Origin: Pelagihabitans sp947500445
Lineage (GTDB): Bacteria; Bacteroidota; Bacteroidia; Flavobacteriales; Flavobacteriaceae
Direction: 5' to 3'
Length of the DNA stretch: 64,000 bases
Assembly: GCF_050589625.1 (NCBI RefSeq)
Contig: NZ_JBNGOP010000002.1
Location: 62,001 to 126,000, forward strand
A program made the position numbers and the translations under genes. Below, in pieces: positions 23,639-33,303 of this stretch (positions are counted from its first letter, which is position 1; each line of letters opens with the position of its first letter). The notes under the pieces were generated by a model. The model was not told the DNA's origin, did not search any database, and saw only the letters and a list, made by a program, of their open reading frames with translations.

Positions 23639-26140
23639 TTAATTAATTGATTTTGTTTTGAGTCTAAGTGCGTTTACAATTACTGAAACAGAACTAAAAC
23701 TCATTGCTAATGCGGCAATCATTGGTGATAGTAGAATTCCAAAAAATGGAAACAAAACCCCTGCCGCTATGGGTATACCTAGAGTGTTATATATCAAAGC
23801 GAAAAATAGATTTTGTTTTATATTCCGCATTACTTTATCACTTAAATTTCTTGCTTTTACAATACCATGTAAATCACCTTTTATTAGGGTAATCATTGCA
23901 CTCTCAATTGCAACATCTGTTCCCGTACCCATTGCGATACCTACGTCACTTTTTGCGAGGGCTGGGGCATCATTGATTCCATCTCCTGCCATTGCTACGA
24001 CATGACCTTCGTCTTGTAGTTTCTTTACCTCTTCCAATTTATTTTCTGGTAACATTCCAGCCTTGAAGTTTGCTAAGTTGAGTTCGGTGGCAACGGCTTG
24101 TGCAGTATCGTGATTATCGCCAGTAAGCATTATTACTGAAATTCCTTTATTTTGAAGTGCTGCAATGGCTTTGGCACTTGTACTTTTTATTTTATCGCGT
24201 ATCACTACATAACCAGACACATGGCCATCTACTGCCAGATAGGAAACGGTTTTTCCTTGTTTTTGAAAGGATTGCGCTTCGGCTTCCATTGCTGATAATA
24301 TAGTTGCATTGGCATACTCCATCATTTTTGCATTTCCTAGGTCAAGCTTTTTATCATCGACTATTCCTTCTACTCCTTTTCCAGTAACCGCACTAAAATC
24401 TTTTGCTTTACGGATTTCTATTTTTTGTTCTTTCCCATACTTGACAGTAGCTTCGGCTAGTGGATGTTCGCTAGAACTGTTCAAGGAGGCTATAAATTGG
24501 GTTATTTCACTTTCAGAAAATGAATCATTGAACGACCCCATTTTTTCAACAGTTGGTTTTCCTTCTGTTATCGTTCCTGTCTTATCAACTATCAAAGTAT
24601 CCACCTTGTCCATTTTCTCTAAAGCCTCGGCGTTCTTTATTAGCACGCCATTCTGCGCCCCTTTACCGACACCTACCATTACTGACATTGGTGTCGCCAA
24701 CCCTAAAGCACAGGGACAGGCAATAATCAATACTGCAATCGCATTTACGAGCGCGTATACATATGCTGGTTCTGGACCCCAAATTGCCCAAACTGCAAAA
24801 GTGACTAGAGAAATGATAACCACCACAGGTACAAAATAACCTGAAACGGTATCTGCAAGTTTTTGAATAGGTGCACGACTTCTACTGGCATCATTTACCA
24901 TGTGTATGATTTGGGAGAGCAAAGTATCGCTACCTACTTTTTCGGCTTTCATTAAAAAGGATTGATTGCCGTTGATAGTTCCGCTACTCACTTTGTCATC
25001 TTCAGCTTTGTTGACAGGAATAGGTTCGCCTGAAATCATTGACTCATCTACGGTGGTATGTCCTTCCATAATTACGCCGTCCACAGGAATTTTATCACCT
25101 GGTTTAACTCGAAGGATATCGCCTTTTTGGATTTGGTCTATGGAAACTTCTTCTTCATTTCCATCAACAACTCGTATTGCTTTATTTGGCGCCAATTTCA
25201 ATAGTTCTTTTACAGCCGAATTGGTTTTGCTATGCGCTCTGGCTTCTAAAACCTGACCCATCAAGACTAATGTTAGTATCACAGTTGCAGCTTCAAAATA
25301 TACGTGAACAGCACCAGACCCCGTTTTAAATTGTTCAGGAAAGAAATCAGGAAACAACATCCCAAAAACACTAAACAACCAGGCCACACCCGCACCGATG
25401 CCTATGAGCGTAAACATATTGAGATTCCATGTTTTTATACTTTTAAAGGCACGTTCAAAGAACATCCAAGTTGCATAGAAAACTACAGGAATAGATAAAG
25501 CGAACTGAACCCAATTCCACGATTTTTGTTCTATTATATCGTATAATAGATTGTTAGGAATCATCTCGCTCATTGCGATTATGAAGATAGGCAGCGTAAA
25601 AGCTACAGCTATCCAGAATTTATTGAGTAACTTTTTATAGGTCTTATCTTCTGAAGAAAGGTCTGGCTGCATTGGTACTAAATCCATTCCGCAAATGGGA
25701 CAAGCTCCCGCTTCGTCCTTAACAATTTCGGGATGCATTGGACACGTCCATTGATGTGAAGTCGTTGCAGATAAATTTTGTTCTTCAACTAAATCCATTC
25801 CGCAAACTGGACAATCGCCAGGTTTGACGTAGGTTTTATCTCCCTCGCAATGCATCGGACAATAGAAAGTACCTGTACCTTTGCCTTTCGTTTCTTCCTC
25901 TTTAGTTTCTTTTGCTTTATTATGTTCTCCTAATTTATGTATGCTATAAGAACCTCCATCATTTTGCATTACTTTTTGAAATGTCTCAATGGGAATATGG
26001 GATTTCATTTCAATAGTTGCTTCTGCTTTCTCTAAATACACCCAAACATTAGTCACACCTTCCACTTTAGAAAGTGTTTGCTCTACGTGATTTCTGCAAC
26101 CGTTGCAGGTCATTCCGTGTATGTGAAAGGTGTGTTTCAT
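23639..26140 (-). CDS. copA: Copper-exporting P1B-type ATPase
   Basis: An 833-aa P-type ATPase exporting Cu(I). Order: N-terminal HMA domain with MTCNGC (C12, C15), two heavy-metal-binding modules CPMH...CPVCGMDL and CPMH...CPICGMDL (about 95-165), eight membrane helices, TGE loop (SGEP), the ion-pathway CPC in ACPCALGLATP, phosphorylation site DKTGTITEG and hinge GDGINDAPAL. The tandem modules after the HMA are an elaboration typical of Bacteroidetes copper islands. It overlaps the upstream lipoprotein gene by 4 bp. Confidence 0.95.
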   Translation of the reverse strand: MKHTFHIHGMTCNGCRNHVEQTLSKVEGVTNVWVYLEKAEATIEMKSHIPIETFQKVMQNDGGSYSIHKLGEHNKAKETKEEETKGKGTGTFYCPMHCEGDKTYVKPGDCPVCGMDLVEEQNLSATTSHQWTCPMHPEIVKDEAGACPICGMDLVPMQPDLSSEDKTYKKLLNKFWIAVAFTLPIFIIAMSEMIPNNLLYDIIEQKSWNWVQFALSIPVVFYATWMFFERAFKSIKTWNLNMFTLIGIGAGVAWLFSVFGMLFPDFFPEQFKTGSGAVHVYFEAATVILTLVLMGQVLEARAHSKTNSAVKELLKLAPNKAIRVVDGNEEEVSIDQIQKGDILRVKPGDKIPVDGVIMEGHTTVDESMISGEPIPVNKAEDDKVSSGTINGNQSFLMKAEKVGSDTLLSQIIHMVNDASRSRAPIQKLADTVSGYFVPVVVIISLVTFAVWAIWGPEPAYVYALVNAIAVLIIACPCALGLATPMSVMVGVGKGAQNGVLIKNAEALEKMDKVDTLIVDKTGTITEGKPTVEKMGSFNDSFSESEITQFIASLNSSSEHPLAEATVKYGKEQKIEIRKAKDFSAVTGKGVEGIVDDKKLDLGNAKMMEYANATILSAMEAEAQSFQKQGKTVSYLAVDGHVSGYVVIRDKIKSTSAKAIAALQNKGISVIMLTGDNHDTAQAVATELNLANFKAGMLPENKLEEVKKLQDEGHVVAMAGDGINDAPALAKSDVGIAMGTGTDVAIESAMITLIKGDLHGIVKARNLSDKVMRNIKQNLFFALIYNTLGIPIAAGVLFPFFGILLSPMIAALAMSFSSVSVIVNALRLKTKSIN

Positions 26141-26865
26141 TGTTTTGGAAGTTTTAGTATGAATTGCTTGTCTAACATCAGTTCGTCAACGTGCCCAGCA
26201 ATTGCATTATCATCAGTTTTGAAATGCATATGCATATTAGTAGTATGATGCGTAAATACTGCCTTGTGTTTTGTGGAATAGAAACCAATAATTTCAACAT
26301 CTGCTTGCTGTATGCTTCCACTCAAACCAGATTCTTTATGCTTCTTATGATTATGAACAGTATCTCCTTCTTTCCAATTTATCACGTGCCAGTCTAAAGT
26401 AGCAACTTGGCCTTCTAACAAAAAAGGAAAAGGTTCTTCCACATTAATACCATTAGATTTCGCAGTTTCAAAAATTCTCTTTTCTAAATCAACTTTAGTT
26501 GTGACATTCTCAATATTAAAACTATTCCACGTTTCAACTTCTGCATAAACAAGTAAAGCAGCCTTGATGGCATAAGAATCGGTGATTCTCATGCTGCTAT
26601 CAATTACAACACTATTATGTGCTTGACTGTCAAATATTTGTATTTCACCTTTTAAATCTGCTACTGCGCCAAGAGCATAAAAATGTTTCTTTTGTGACAG
26701 GGTATCTAATGAAATTGTAGCATCTATATTTCCTGACATTATGTTTCGCAAAGCTCCCGAATACCCAACTTTTACATTAGTAGATTCATCAGTACAAGAA
26801 TTAGTTAAAAAACTCAACAGAGCCATTCCAAGTAACACGTAAAAGGTGTGTTTATACATCTTCAT
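26137..26865 (-). CDS. Acetolactate-decarboxylase-like lipoprotein
   Basis: A 242-aa lipoprotein (lipobox LTNSC, Cys24) whose body follows alpha-acetolactate decarboxylase (BudA): a Glu/aromatic-rich beta fold and a C-terminal THHTTNMHMHF...AGHVDEL segment supplying the H-x-H and later His that bind zinc in BudA. It lies between copA (4-bp overlap) and the small metal-binding lipoprotein, so it belongs to the copper operon. An export signal on this fold and the lack of an acetolactate pathway nearby suggest it has been adopted as a periplasmic metal-binding protein (inference). Start ATG 26865 gives the usual signal peptide; MYKHTF at 26859 is equivalent. Confidence 0.75.
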   Translation of the reverse strand: MKMYKHTFYVLLGMALLSFLTNSCTDESTNVKVGYSGALRNIMSGNIDATISLDTLSQKKHFYALGAVADLKGEIQIFDSQAHNSVVIDSSMRITDSYAIKAALLVYAEVETWNSFNIENVTTKVDLEKRIFETAKSNGINVEEPFPFLLEGQVATLDWHVINWKEGDTVHNHKKHKESGLSGSIQQADVEIIGFYSTKHKAVFTHHTTNMHMHFKTDDNAIAGHVDELMLDKQFILKLPKQ

Positions 26866-26944
26866 TTTCTTATGATTGTTTAGAAATGCAAAGAGGTTTA
26901 GTCTTCTCTTTCAGAATACCTACTCTAATTATCTTTCGATTTTT

Positions 26945-27202
26945 CTAGTGAGTATGGCCATTTGCCGTATGGTCTTCGTTTTTCACTAATGTCATTCCAC
27001 AGGTAGCACATTTACCCTCTTTATCGCTACCACTATCTTCGCAATGCATTGGACATACGTAAGCCGAAGTATATTCTTTTCCTTGGTTCTCAGCGTTTGT
27101 TTCCGTTTCCGTTAGTACCTCTTTTTTATTGTCTTTACAAGAGACCATTGTAATTGAGGCTATTACTAACATTGCTCCTAAAATTGTTCTGAATTTTTTC
27201 AT
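26945..27202 (-). CDS. Small heavy-metal-binding lipoprotein
   Basis: An 85-aa lipoprotein (lipobox TMVSC, Cys22) carrying one module VCPMHCEDSG...KCATCGMTLV, the same CPMH...CxxCGM unit found in CusB and CopA, and a His-rich tail (NGHTH). It probably binds Cu(I)/Ag(I) in the periplasm. It sits between the TolC-like and acetolactate-decarboxylase-like genes. Confidence 0.88.
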   Translation of the reverse strand: MKKFRTILGAMLVIASITMVSCKDNKKEVLTETETNAENQGKEYTSAYVCPMHCEDSGSDKEGKCATCGMTLVKNEDHTANGHTH

Positions 27203-27213
27203 TGTTTTTGTGT

Positions 27214-28434
27214 TTATTGAGTTATTAAATAATTGACTACCGCACTTTGCGCATAGTAAGTTGTTATGGCACTTATTTGATTGATTTGAAACTTTAATTG
27301 TAATTCTTGTATATCGAGTACATCATTAAAATCAATAGTACCGGTTTCATAATTTTTAATAAGGATTTCTTCCGCATCATTAGCTTGCTTCAAGTTTTTC
27401 TCTTGTGTATTGTATTTAATTCTAGCTTGATTGCGTTGTGATATCGCTTGAGCAAAAGCAGACGCTAAAACATTCAGGCGATTGTCTTTTTGAGCTATTA
27501 TTTCAAGCTGTCTCAGTTCGTTCTGTTTTGAAGTAGACTTGTACTTATTATTGAAAAGTGGTACAGAAACAGAAACCATTGGCATGAAAATATCCTTACC
27601 ATTATCACTAAAACTCATATCAGGTCGCTCCGAAACAGGAACATAATCCAATCCAAAACCAATCATAGGATTGCGTTCTGCTTGATTTAATTCTTCTGAT
27701 TGCATTACGGATTCATAGAGTTTGTCATATTTAAGCAATTCTGGATTAAGTGTTAAAGCCTCCTCAGCAAACACGCCATCTTCATTTGGGAGCATTAATT
27801 TTTCAAGAATAACTACTTCTGTGTCCCCATCTCGATTGAGCAATTTATTAAGGGTTGTTTGTTCGCCTAAATACCCTTCGTTCAACACCTCTTTTTGCTG
27901 CTGTAACTCATTTTGTCTAATCTGCAATTTCAATACGTCTACTGCAGATGCCTTTCCAACTTCCACAGAAGTAAGTGCCAGTTTTTCATAGGTTTTCAAT
28001 AACTGAATATTCTCATCAAGTACTTTTTGTTTTTCCTTTATGCTATAGAGTCTATAATAGGATTGAGAAACCGAAAGTGCCAGTTTACGTTTTGCAATCA
28101 CGACTTCTACATATTCCGAATCTGCCATTGCGCTTGCGTAATTTTCTCTAGCCGTAATCGTACCGAACCATGGCAACATTTGTCTGGCCGAAAATCGGGC
28201 CCGTTGTGCGCCTGTTCTAGTTTCAGGTTCACTCACAAAATAGCCTGCGCTGAATTCTGTATTGGGAATCCAATCGGCTTCGTTCACTTTTTCTTCAGCT
28301 ATGTTATGACGAAGATTGTACGCCTGAATCTCAGGACTATTACCTACTGCCTCGCTAATAAATGATTGTAATTGTTGCGCTCTCGAAAAAGCGGAAACAA
28401 ACAAAAGACAGATAACGATATTTATATTTTTCAT
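27214..28434 (-). CDS. CusC/TolC-like outer membrane efflux protein
   Basis: A 406-aa outer-membrane factor: signal peptide (MKNINIVICLLFVSAFSRA-Q), then two repeats of long helices with A/Q/N-rich heptads and the LNRDG/LNPEL patterns of TolC proteins. I place the start at 28434, coupled to the cusA stop by a TAATG overlap; the extension to 28470 would lie inside cusA. It completes the CusABC-type pump with the neighbouring genes. Confidence 0.88.
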   Translation of the reverse strand: MKNINIVICLLFVSAFSRAQQLQSFISEAVGNSPEIQAYNLRHNIAEEKVNEADWIPNTEFSAGYFVSEPETRTGAQRARFSARQMLPWFGTITARENYASAMADSEYVEVVIAKRKLALSVSQSYYRLYSIKEKQKVLDENIQLLKTYEKLALTSVEVGKASAVDVLKLQIRQNELQQQKEVLNEGYLGEQTTLNKLLNRDGDTEVVILEKLMLPNEDGVFAEEALTLNPELLKYDKLYESVMQSEELNQAERNPMIGFGLDYVPVSERPDMSFSDNGKDIFMPMVSVSVPLFNNKYKSTSKQNELRQLEIIAQKDNRLNVLASAFAQAISQRNQARIKYNTQEKNLKQANDAEEILIKNYETGTIDFNDVLDIQELQLKFQINQISAITTYYAQSAVVNYLITQ

Positions 28435-31400
28435 TAGTTTGCTCTTTTTAGTTTTAATTCTTCTCTCCAACTGTACAATACCGGTACAATGAAATAGGAG
28501 GTAATATCAATCACCATTCCCCCAAAAATTGGGATAGCCATTGGTATCATAATATCACTCCCCTTTCCTGTGGATGTCAATACGGGAAGTAAGGCAAGAA
28601 TTGTAGTTACCGTGGTCATCAGACAAGGACGTATTCGCTTTTTCGCAGCTTCTAATGCTGAATGCCTGATACCCTTTTTATCTGTTGGTTTGTCACGGTC
28701 AAAGGTTTGTGTGAGGTAGGTTGCCATTACTACTCCGTCATCGGTAGCAATACCAAATAGTGCAATAAACCCGACCCATAGCGCCACACTTAGATTGATG
28801 GTTTTCATATTGAATAGGTCACGCATATTCTCTCCGAACAGATTGAAATTGAAGAACCAGTCTTGACCATACAGCCAAATCATAATGAAACCACCTGCAA
28901 AAGCCACCGTGATTCCTGTAAAGACCATAAGTGACGTAGAAACAGATTTGAACTGGAAATACAAAATCAAGAAAATGATTGCTAGTGCCAACGGAACTAC
29001 AACTGAAAGTGTTTTCTCTGCTCGTAACTGGTTCTCATAGGTTCCAGTAAATTGATAACTGATTCCTTTAGGAACGGTTAATTCCCCAGCAGCGATTTTT
29101 TCCTTGATTAAAGCCTGAGCATTTTCTACGACATCTACTTCAGCAAAACCATCAAGCTTATCGAACAGTACATATCCGATTAGGAAGGTATCTTCACTTT
29201 TAATCACTTGTGGACCTTGCTCGTAACGTATGTCAACGAGTTCGCCCAATGGCACGGGACTTCCCTTTTCTACAGGAACATAAATCTTTTTAAGGTCTTC
29301 TTCATTCCCACGTAATTCTCTTGGGTAACGCACACGAACTCCATAACGCTCACGACCTTCAACTGTCTGCGTCAAAGGCATTCCGCCAACAGCTACTTTT
29401 AGAACTTGCTGAACATCCATAATGGATATTCCATATCGCGCTAGTTGCTCTCGTTTGATATCAATTAATAAGTAAGGTTTACCAACAATACGGTCTGCAA
29501 AAACAGCCTGCTCCTTAACACCTTCGGCTTGTTTCAGAATACCTTCTAACTGTAAACCAAAGGCTTCTATTTGGGCCAATTCTTGCCCTTTGACCTTGAT
29601 TCCCATAGGTGCTCGCATTCCTGTTTGCAACATTATTAATCTGGTTTCAATGGGTTGTAATTTCGGTGCTGAAGTTACCCCTGGTAATTTGGTCACCTTA
29701 ACGATTTCATTCCATATATCATCTGGGCTATTAATCTCCGGTCGCCAGTTACGGTAGAATTCGCCATCATCATCTTCAACCAAATGCCTCGAATCAATAG
29801 CAAATGGGTCTCTTAATCTTGATGCATCGTAACTCGAATTTTCACTATCTATATCCGTATTTGGGTTGATAACAAGATTACCATCTTTTAGTACAAAAAG
29901 CCCGTCGTCATTTATTCTATAGCGTTGCTTTTTACCCTTTGTATTATGCATGTATTCAGATTTATACTGAATCGTATTTTCATACATAGATAGCGGTGCC
30001 GGGTCGAGTGCGGATTCTGTTCTGCCAGATTTACCAACCACCGTTTCTATTTCGGGGATGGTAGCAACTGCCATATCCAGTTGTTGCAATACCCTTTTGT
30101 TTTCTTCTACACCGGCATGTGGTAAAGAGGTAGGCATTAATAGGAACGAGCCTTCGTTTAGGGATGGCATAAATTCCTTTCCCGTGTTGTTCATAATCCA
30201 CACACCAGAAATAAGAACCGTTGCAGGAATGATTAGGAACAAGAGTTTGTTCGCTAATGCCCATTCCAAAATCTGACCATAATACATTCTTAGAACAGAA
30301 AATATCCCTAGAACTCCAAAGCAAATAATCGCTACGAAAATTAAGTTGATAAACACACTTCTATCAAAGCCTAACGGTCTCCAATATTCTGCAAGCAGAA
30401 ATACGATAGCAGCTGACGATATAATAATGTTAATCAGATTTACTCTCTTCTTGTCAAGATTACCCCTTAAATTTAATAGTCCGGTTACACCAAAAGCAAT
30501 CAAAACAATCCCCAACCAATAGCCTGAAAACATTGCGATTGCTCCCAATACTAAGAGGGAAATTTGAAGTACATAGCTCAACGAAGATTTTAGGTTCTTC
30601 TTTCTAAATAGATATGCCGCCAATGGTGGGATTATGAATAAGGCGATAACCAAAGAAGCCGAAAGCGCCATGGTTTTTGTAAAAGCAAGGGGACGGAATA
30701 GCTTTCCTTCTGCACCAATCATAGTAAATACCGGTACAAAACTTATAATGGTAGTTAGGACTGCAGTTAAGATTGCTCCAGAAACTTCAGAGGTGGCATT
30801 ATAGATAATTTCATTCGTAGTGTATTCCGTGCCGCCTTCACTAAAGCGCAATTTTTTATCATCCATATGCCGTATCATGTTTTCGGCTAGAATGACACCA
30901 ACATCCACCATTGTACCAATGGCGATAGCGATACCTGAAAGCGCAACTATATTGGCATCTACATTAAAGATTTTCATGGCAACAAAAACCATCAATACAG
31001 CAACTGGTAATAATCCAGAAATTAAAATAGACGCCCTTAAATTGAAGACCATTATGATAATCACTAAAATGGTAATTAGTATTTCTAATGTCAATGCTTC
31101 ATTAAGTGTATCGAGTGTTTCTTCAATCAGCTCTGTACGGTCGTAAAAAGGAACTACGGTCAATTGAGAGGTGCGTCCATCGGCCAGTACTTTTGATGGT
31201 AGGCCATCTTTAAGTTCATCAATTTGGGCTTTTACATTCGTGATGACTTCCATTGGGTTAGCACCGTATCGAGCAACAACCACACCACCAACGACTTCTG
31301 CTCCTTCCTTATCCAGAATACCACGTCTAGTTGCTGGACCAAGACTTACGTTGGCTACATCCTTAATTCGAAGTGATGTGAAATTTTCAGAAGAAACAAC

Positions 31401-32192
31401 CGCATTCTCTAAATCTGCAATGGTCTTGACATAGCCCAAGCCGCGAACAAGGTATTCAGCTTGGTTTATTTCTAATGTCTGCGCTCCTATATCCTGATTG
31501 CTCTCCTTTACTGCCTTTACAATTTGGCTAAGGCTTATTTTATATTGGCGCATTTTCTCAGGATTCACGTCAACTTGATATTCCTGTACATAACCACCAA
31601 TAGAAGCGACCTCTGATACTCCACTAGCACCTGAAAGCGCATATTTCACATAGTAGTCTTGAATGCTGCGTAGTTCCTGTAAATCCCATCCACCAGTTAC
31701 ATTTCCATTTTCATCACGCCCTTCTAAAGTGTACCAATAAATTTGACCTAATCCTGTTGCATCGGGACCCAGAGCTGGGTTTAAACCTTCAGGCAAAAGA
31801 TTTGCCGGTAATGAATTTAGCTTTTCTAAAATCCGACTACGTGACCAATAAAACTCAACATCTTCCTCAAATATGATATAGATGCTAGAAAAACCGAACA
31901 TAGAAGAACTACGGATAGTTTTTACACCTGGTATACCAAGCAGAGAAGTGGTCAACGGGTACGTAATTTGGTCCTCAATATCTTGTGGAGAACGACCTTC
32001 CCATTTCGTAAAAACAATTTGTTGATTTTCACCAATATCCGGAATAGCATCTACTGCTACGGGGTTTGAAGGCAGAAAGCCTGTATTCCAACCAAATGGT
32101 GCATTTACGATACCCCAACCTACAAAAAAGGCGAGCATTAATACTGCAACGAGTTTGTTCTCGATAAGGAATTTGATAGCTTTATTAAGCAT
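28434..32192 (-). CDS. cusA: CusA/CzcA-family heavy-metal RND transporter
   Basis: A 1252-aa HME-RND proton antiporter. Seen: MLNKAIKFLIENKL start, periplasmic pore domains, NIVALSGIAIAIGTMVD in TM4 with its acidic proton-relay residue, and TDDGVVMATYL near TM10-11. It is longer than E. coli CusA (~1047 aa) because of extra membrane segments around residues 540-620 and an insertion near 750-830, as is common in Bacteroidetes CusA. It is the first large gene of the copper operon, with tolC coupled directly. Confidence 0.95.
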   Translation of the reverse strand: MLNKAIKFLIENKLVAVLMLAFFVGWGIVNAPFGWNTGFLPSNPVAVDAIPDIGENQQIVFTKWEGRSPQDIEDQITYPLTTSLLGIPGVKTIRSSSMFGFSSIYIIFEEDVEFYWSRSRILEKLNSLPANLLPEGLNPALGPDATGLGQIYWYTLEGRDENGNVTGGWDLQELRSIQDYYVKYALSGASGVSEVASIGGYVQEYQVDVNPEKMRQYKISLSQIVKAVKESNQDIGAQTLEINQAEYLVRGLGYVKTIADLENAVVSSENFTSLRIKDVANVSLGPATRRGILDKEGAEVVGGVVVARYGANPMEVITNVKAQIDELKDGLPSKVLADGRTSQLTVVPFYDRTELIEETLDTLNEALTLEILITILVIIIMVFNLRASILISGLLPVAVLMVFVAMKIFNVDANIVALSGIAIAIGTMVDVGVILAENMIRHMDDKKLRFSEGGTEYTTNEIIYNATSEVSGAILTAVLTTIISFVPVFTMIGAEGKLFRPLAFTKTMALSASLVIALFIIPPLAAYLFRKKNLKSSLSYVLQISLLVLGAIAMFSGYWLGIVLIAFGVTGLLNLRGNLDKKRVNLINIIISSAAIVFLLAEYWRPLGFDRSVFINLIFVAIICFGVLGIFSVLRMYYGQILEWALANKLLFLIIPATVLISGVWIMNNTGKEFMPSLNEGSFLLMPTSLPHAGVEENKRVLQQLDMAVATIPEIETVVGKSGRTESALDPAPLSMYENTIQYKSEYMHNTKGKKQRYRINDDGLFVLKDGNLVINPNTDIDSENSSYDASRLRDPFAIDSRHLVEDDDGEFYRNWRPEINSPDDIWNEIVKVTKLPGVTSAPKLQPIETRLIMLQTGMRAPMGIKVKGQELAQIEAFGLQLEGILKQAEGVKEQAVFADRIVGKPYLLIDIKREQLARYGISIMDVQQVLKVAVGGMPLTQTVEGRERYGVRVRYPRELRGNEEDLKKIYVPVEKGSPVPLGELVDIRYEQGPQVIKSEDTFLIGYVLFDKLDGFAEVDVVENAQALIKEKIAAGELTVPKGISYQFTGTYENQLRAEKTLSVVVPLALAIIFLILYFQFKSVSTSLMVFTGITVAFAGGFIMIWLYGQDWFFNFNLFGENMRDLFNMKTINLSVALWVGFIALFGIATDDGVVMATYLTQTFDRDKPTDKKGIRHSALEAAKKRIRPCLMTTVTTILALLPVLTSTGKGSDIMIPMAIPIFGGMVIDITSYFIVPVLYSWREELKLKRAN

Positions 32193-32311
32193 GTGATTTG
32201 ATAATTAAACAGTTATGAAAGATTTGAAATTCTAGAAAACAGAAAAACAAACACAACAAATTGAGCCCCAAACGATAGTTATCGCAGGGCGCACTTAATA
32301 CTGTCTAATAA

Positions 32312-32740
32312 TCAAATAAGGAAAGTCTGGTCTAAAATTTGAACATCCCGTAATAGTGGAGGCGGGACATAGTCTCTAAACGGAGTTATATTTTCGTCTA
32401 CCGCATCAAAGAGATTTATAAAGGAATAAGCAAAAGAATAAACAAATTGTTGCTGTTCAAAAGAAAGGTTGTCGAATGAGATTTTTAAATCATCTTGACC
32501 TTCAATTGTAACTTCTATATCGGAACAACAGCTTGTCTCAGTCTCCATTTCCATAACTTCACAGGAATTAGAGTCTTTCGACTTTTCTGCTTTCATCATG
32601 CAGGTGTCTACCTTATCGAACATACTGAAATCTACCAAATGGTCACCACAGTAATGCATATCCACAGAGAAAGACATGGTGGATAATAGCACAATAAGTG
32701 CCATTAAAGTAGAGGTTATTTTATGTAGCGTTTCTTTCAT
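32312..32740 (-). CDS. HYC_CC_PP family small exported protein
   Basis: A 142-aa exported protein with signal peptide and the defining pieces of the HYC_CC_PP family: MHYCGD (about 28-33), SCC (about 71-73) and YVPPPLL near the C-terminus. The family is regularly found at the head of Bacteroidetes copper or heavy-metal operons; function unknown, presumably metal sensing or binding through its Cys/His/Met content. It is divergent from arsR. Confidence 0.85.
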   Translation of the reverse strand: MKETLHKITSTLMALIVLLSTMSFSVDMHYCGDHLVDFSMFDKVDTCMMKAEKSKDSNSCEVMEMETETSCCSDIEVTIEGQDDLKISFDNLSFEQQQFVYSFAYSFINLFDAVDENITPFRDYVPPPLLRDVQILDQTFLI

Positions 32741-32889
32741 TTGAACTGCAAAATTACAAAAATATTAAATGGTAGTCATTTGTTTAACAGAAGTTTAAAA
32801 AGTGAATTGCAAAAGAGATGTTTACTAAGACTTTATATTTTTCCTGCTTGATTCTATTAATAAGTTGTTGTATAAAGAACAATTTTAAT

Positions 32890-32929
32890 AAAGATATGTA
32901 TTTAAGAAAATACTAAAATACATATCTTT
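32890..32929 (+). promoter_or_regulatory. ArsR operator overlapping its -7 box
   Basis: AAAGATATGTATTT (32890-32903) and AAATACATATCTTT (32916-32929) are perfect 14-bp inverted repeats with a 12-bp spacer. The right arm contains TATCTTTG (32923-32930), a Bacteroidetes -7 box, 5 bp before the arsR ATG. Binding there would shut off the arsR promoter and perhaps the divergent HYC_CC_PP gene. Confidence 0.8.
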
Positions 32930-32934
32930 GTTTT

Positions 32935-33303
32935 ATGGGAAAACAGATATGTATCCGATTGGAAGCAGACGCAAGACAGATAATGGACTGTAGGTCTTCA
33001 ATAGCGGAGTTGGACAGTTCTTTAAGTTTTGTTTCCGAAGTCTTAAACTTGGCAGGAAATAAGGTTAGACTTCAAATTCTCTTTTTGCTCCAAAGGGAAG
33101 AAAGACTATGCGTTTGTGATTTGAGCGATATACTTCAAATGAACGTATCGGCAATTTCACAACACCTTAGAAAGCTAAAGGATAGAGATTTGGTCTACGC
33201 CACAAAAGAAGCTCAGACGATTTTTTATGCGCTTAACAAGGACAAGTTGACGACATTGAGTCCAATTCTCAATTTATTGAAAAAGGAAAGTATAGTGTTA
33301 TGA
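32935..33303 (+). CDS. ArsR/SmtB-family metal-responsive repressor
   Basis: A 122-aa winged-helix repressor. Seen: LAGNKVRLQILFLL and the C59-V-C61-D-L alpha3N metal-binding site (ELCVCDL type), then NVSAISQHLRKL as the recognition helix. Further Cys residues (C6, C19) may take part in sensing soft metals. The next gene overlaps its stop by 4 bp (ATGA). A palindromic operator overlaps its promoter, so autoregulation is likely. The -7 box is so close that the mRNA may be leaderless. Confidence 0.9.
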   Translation: MGKQICIRLEADARQIMDCRSSIAELDSSLSFVSEVLNLAGNKVRLQILFLLQREERLCVCDLSDILQMNVSAISQHLRKLKDRDLVYATKEAQTIFYALNKDKLTTLSPILNLLKKESIVL

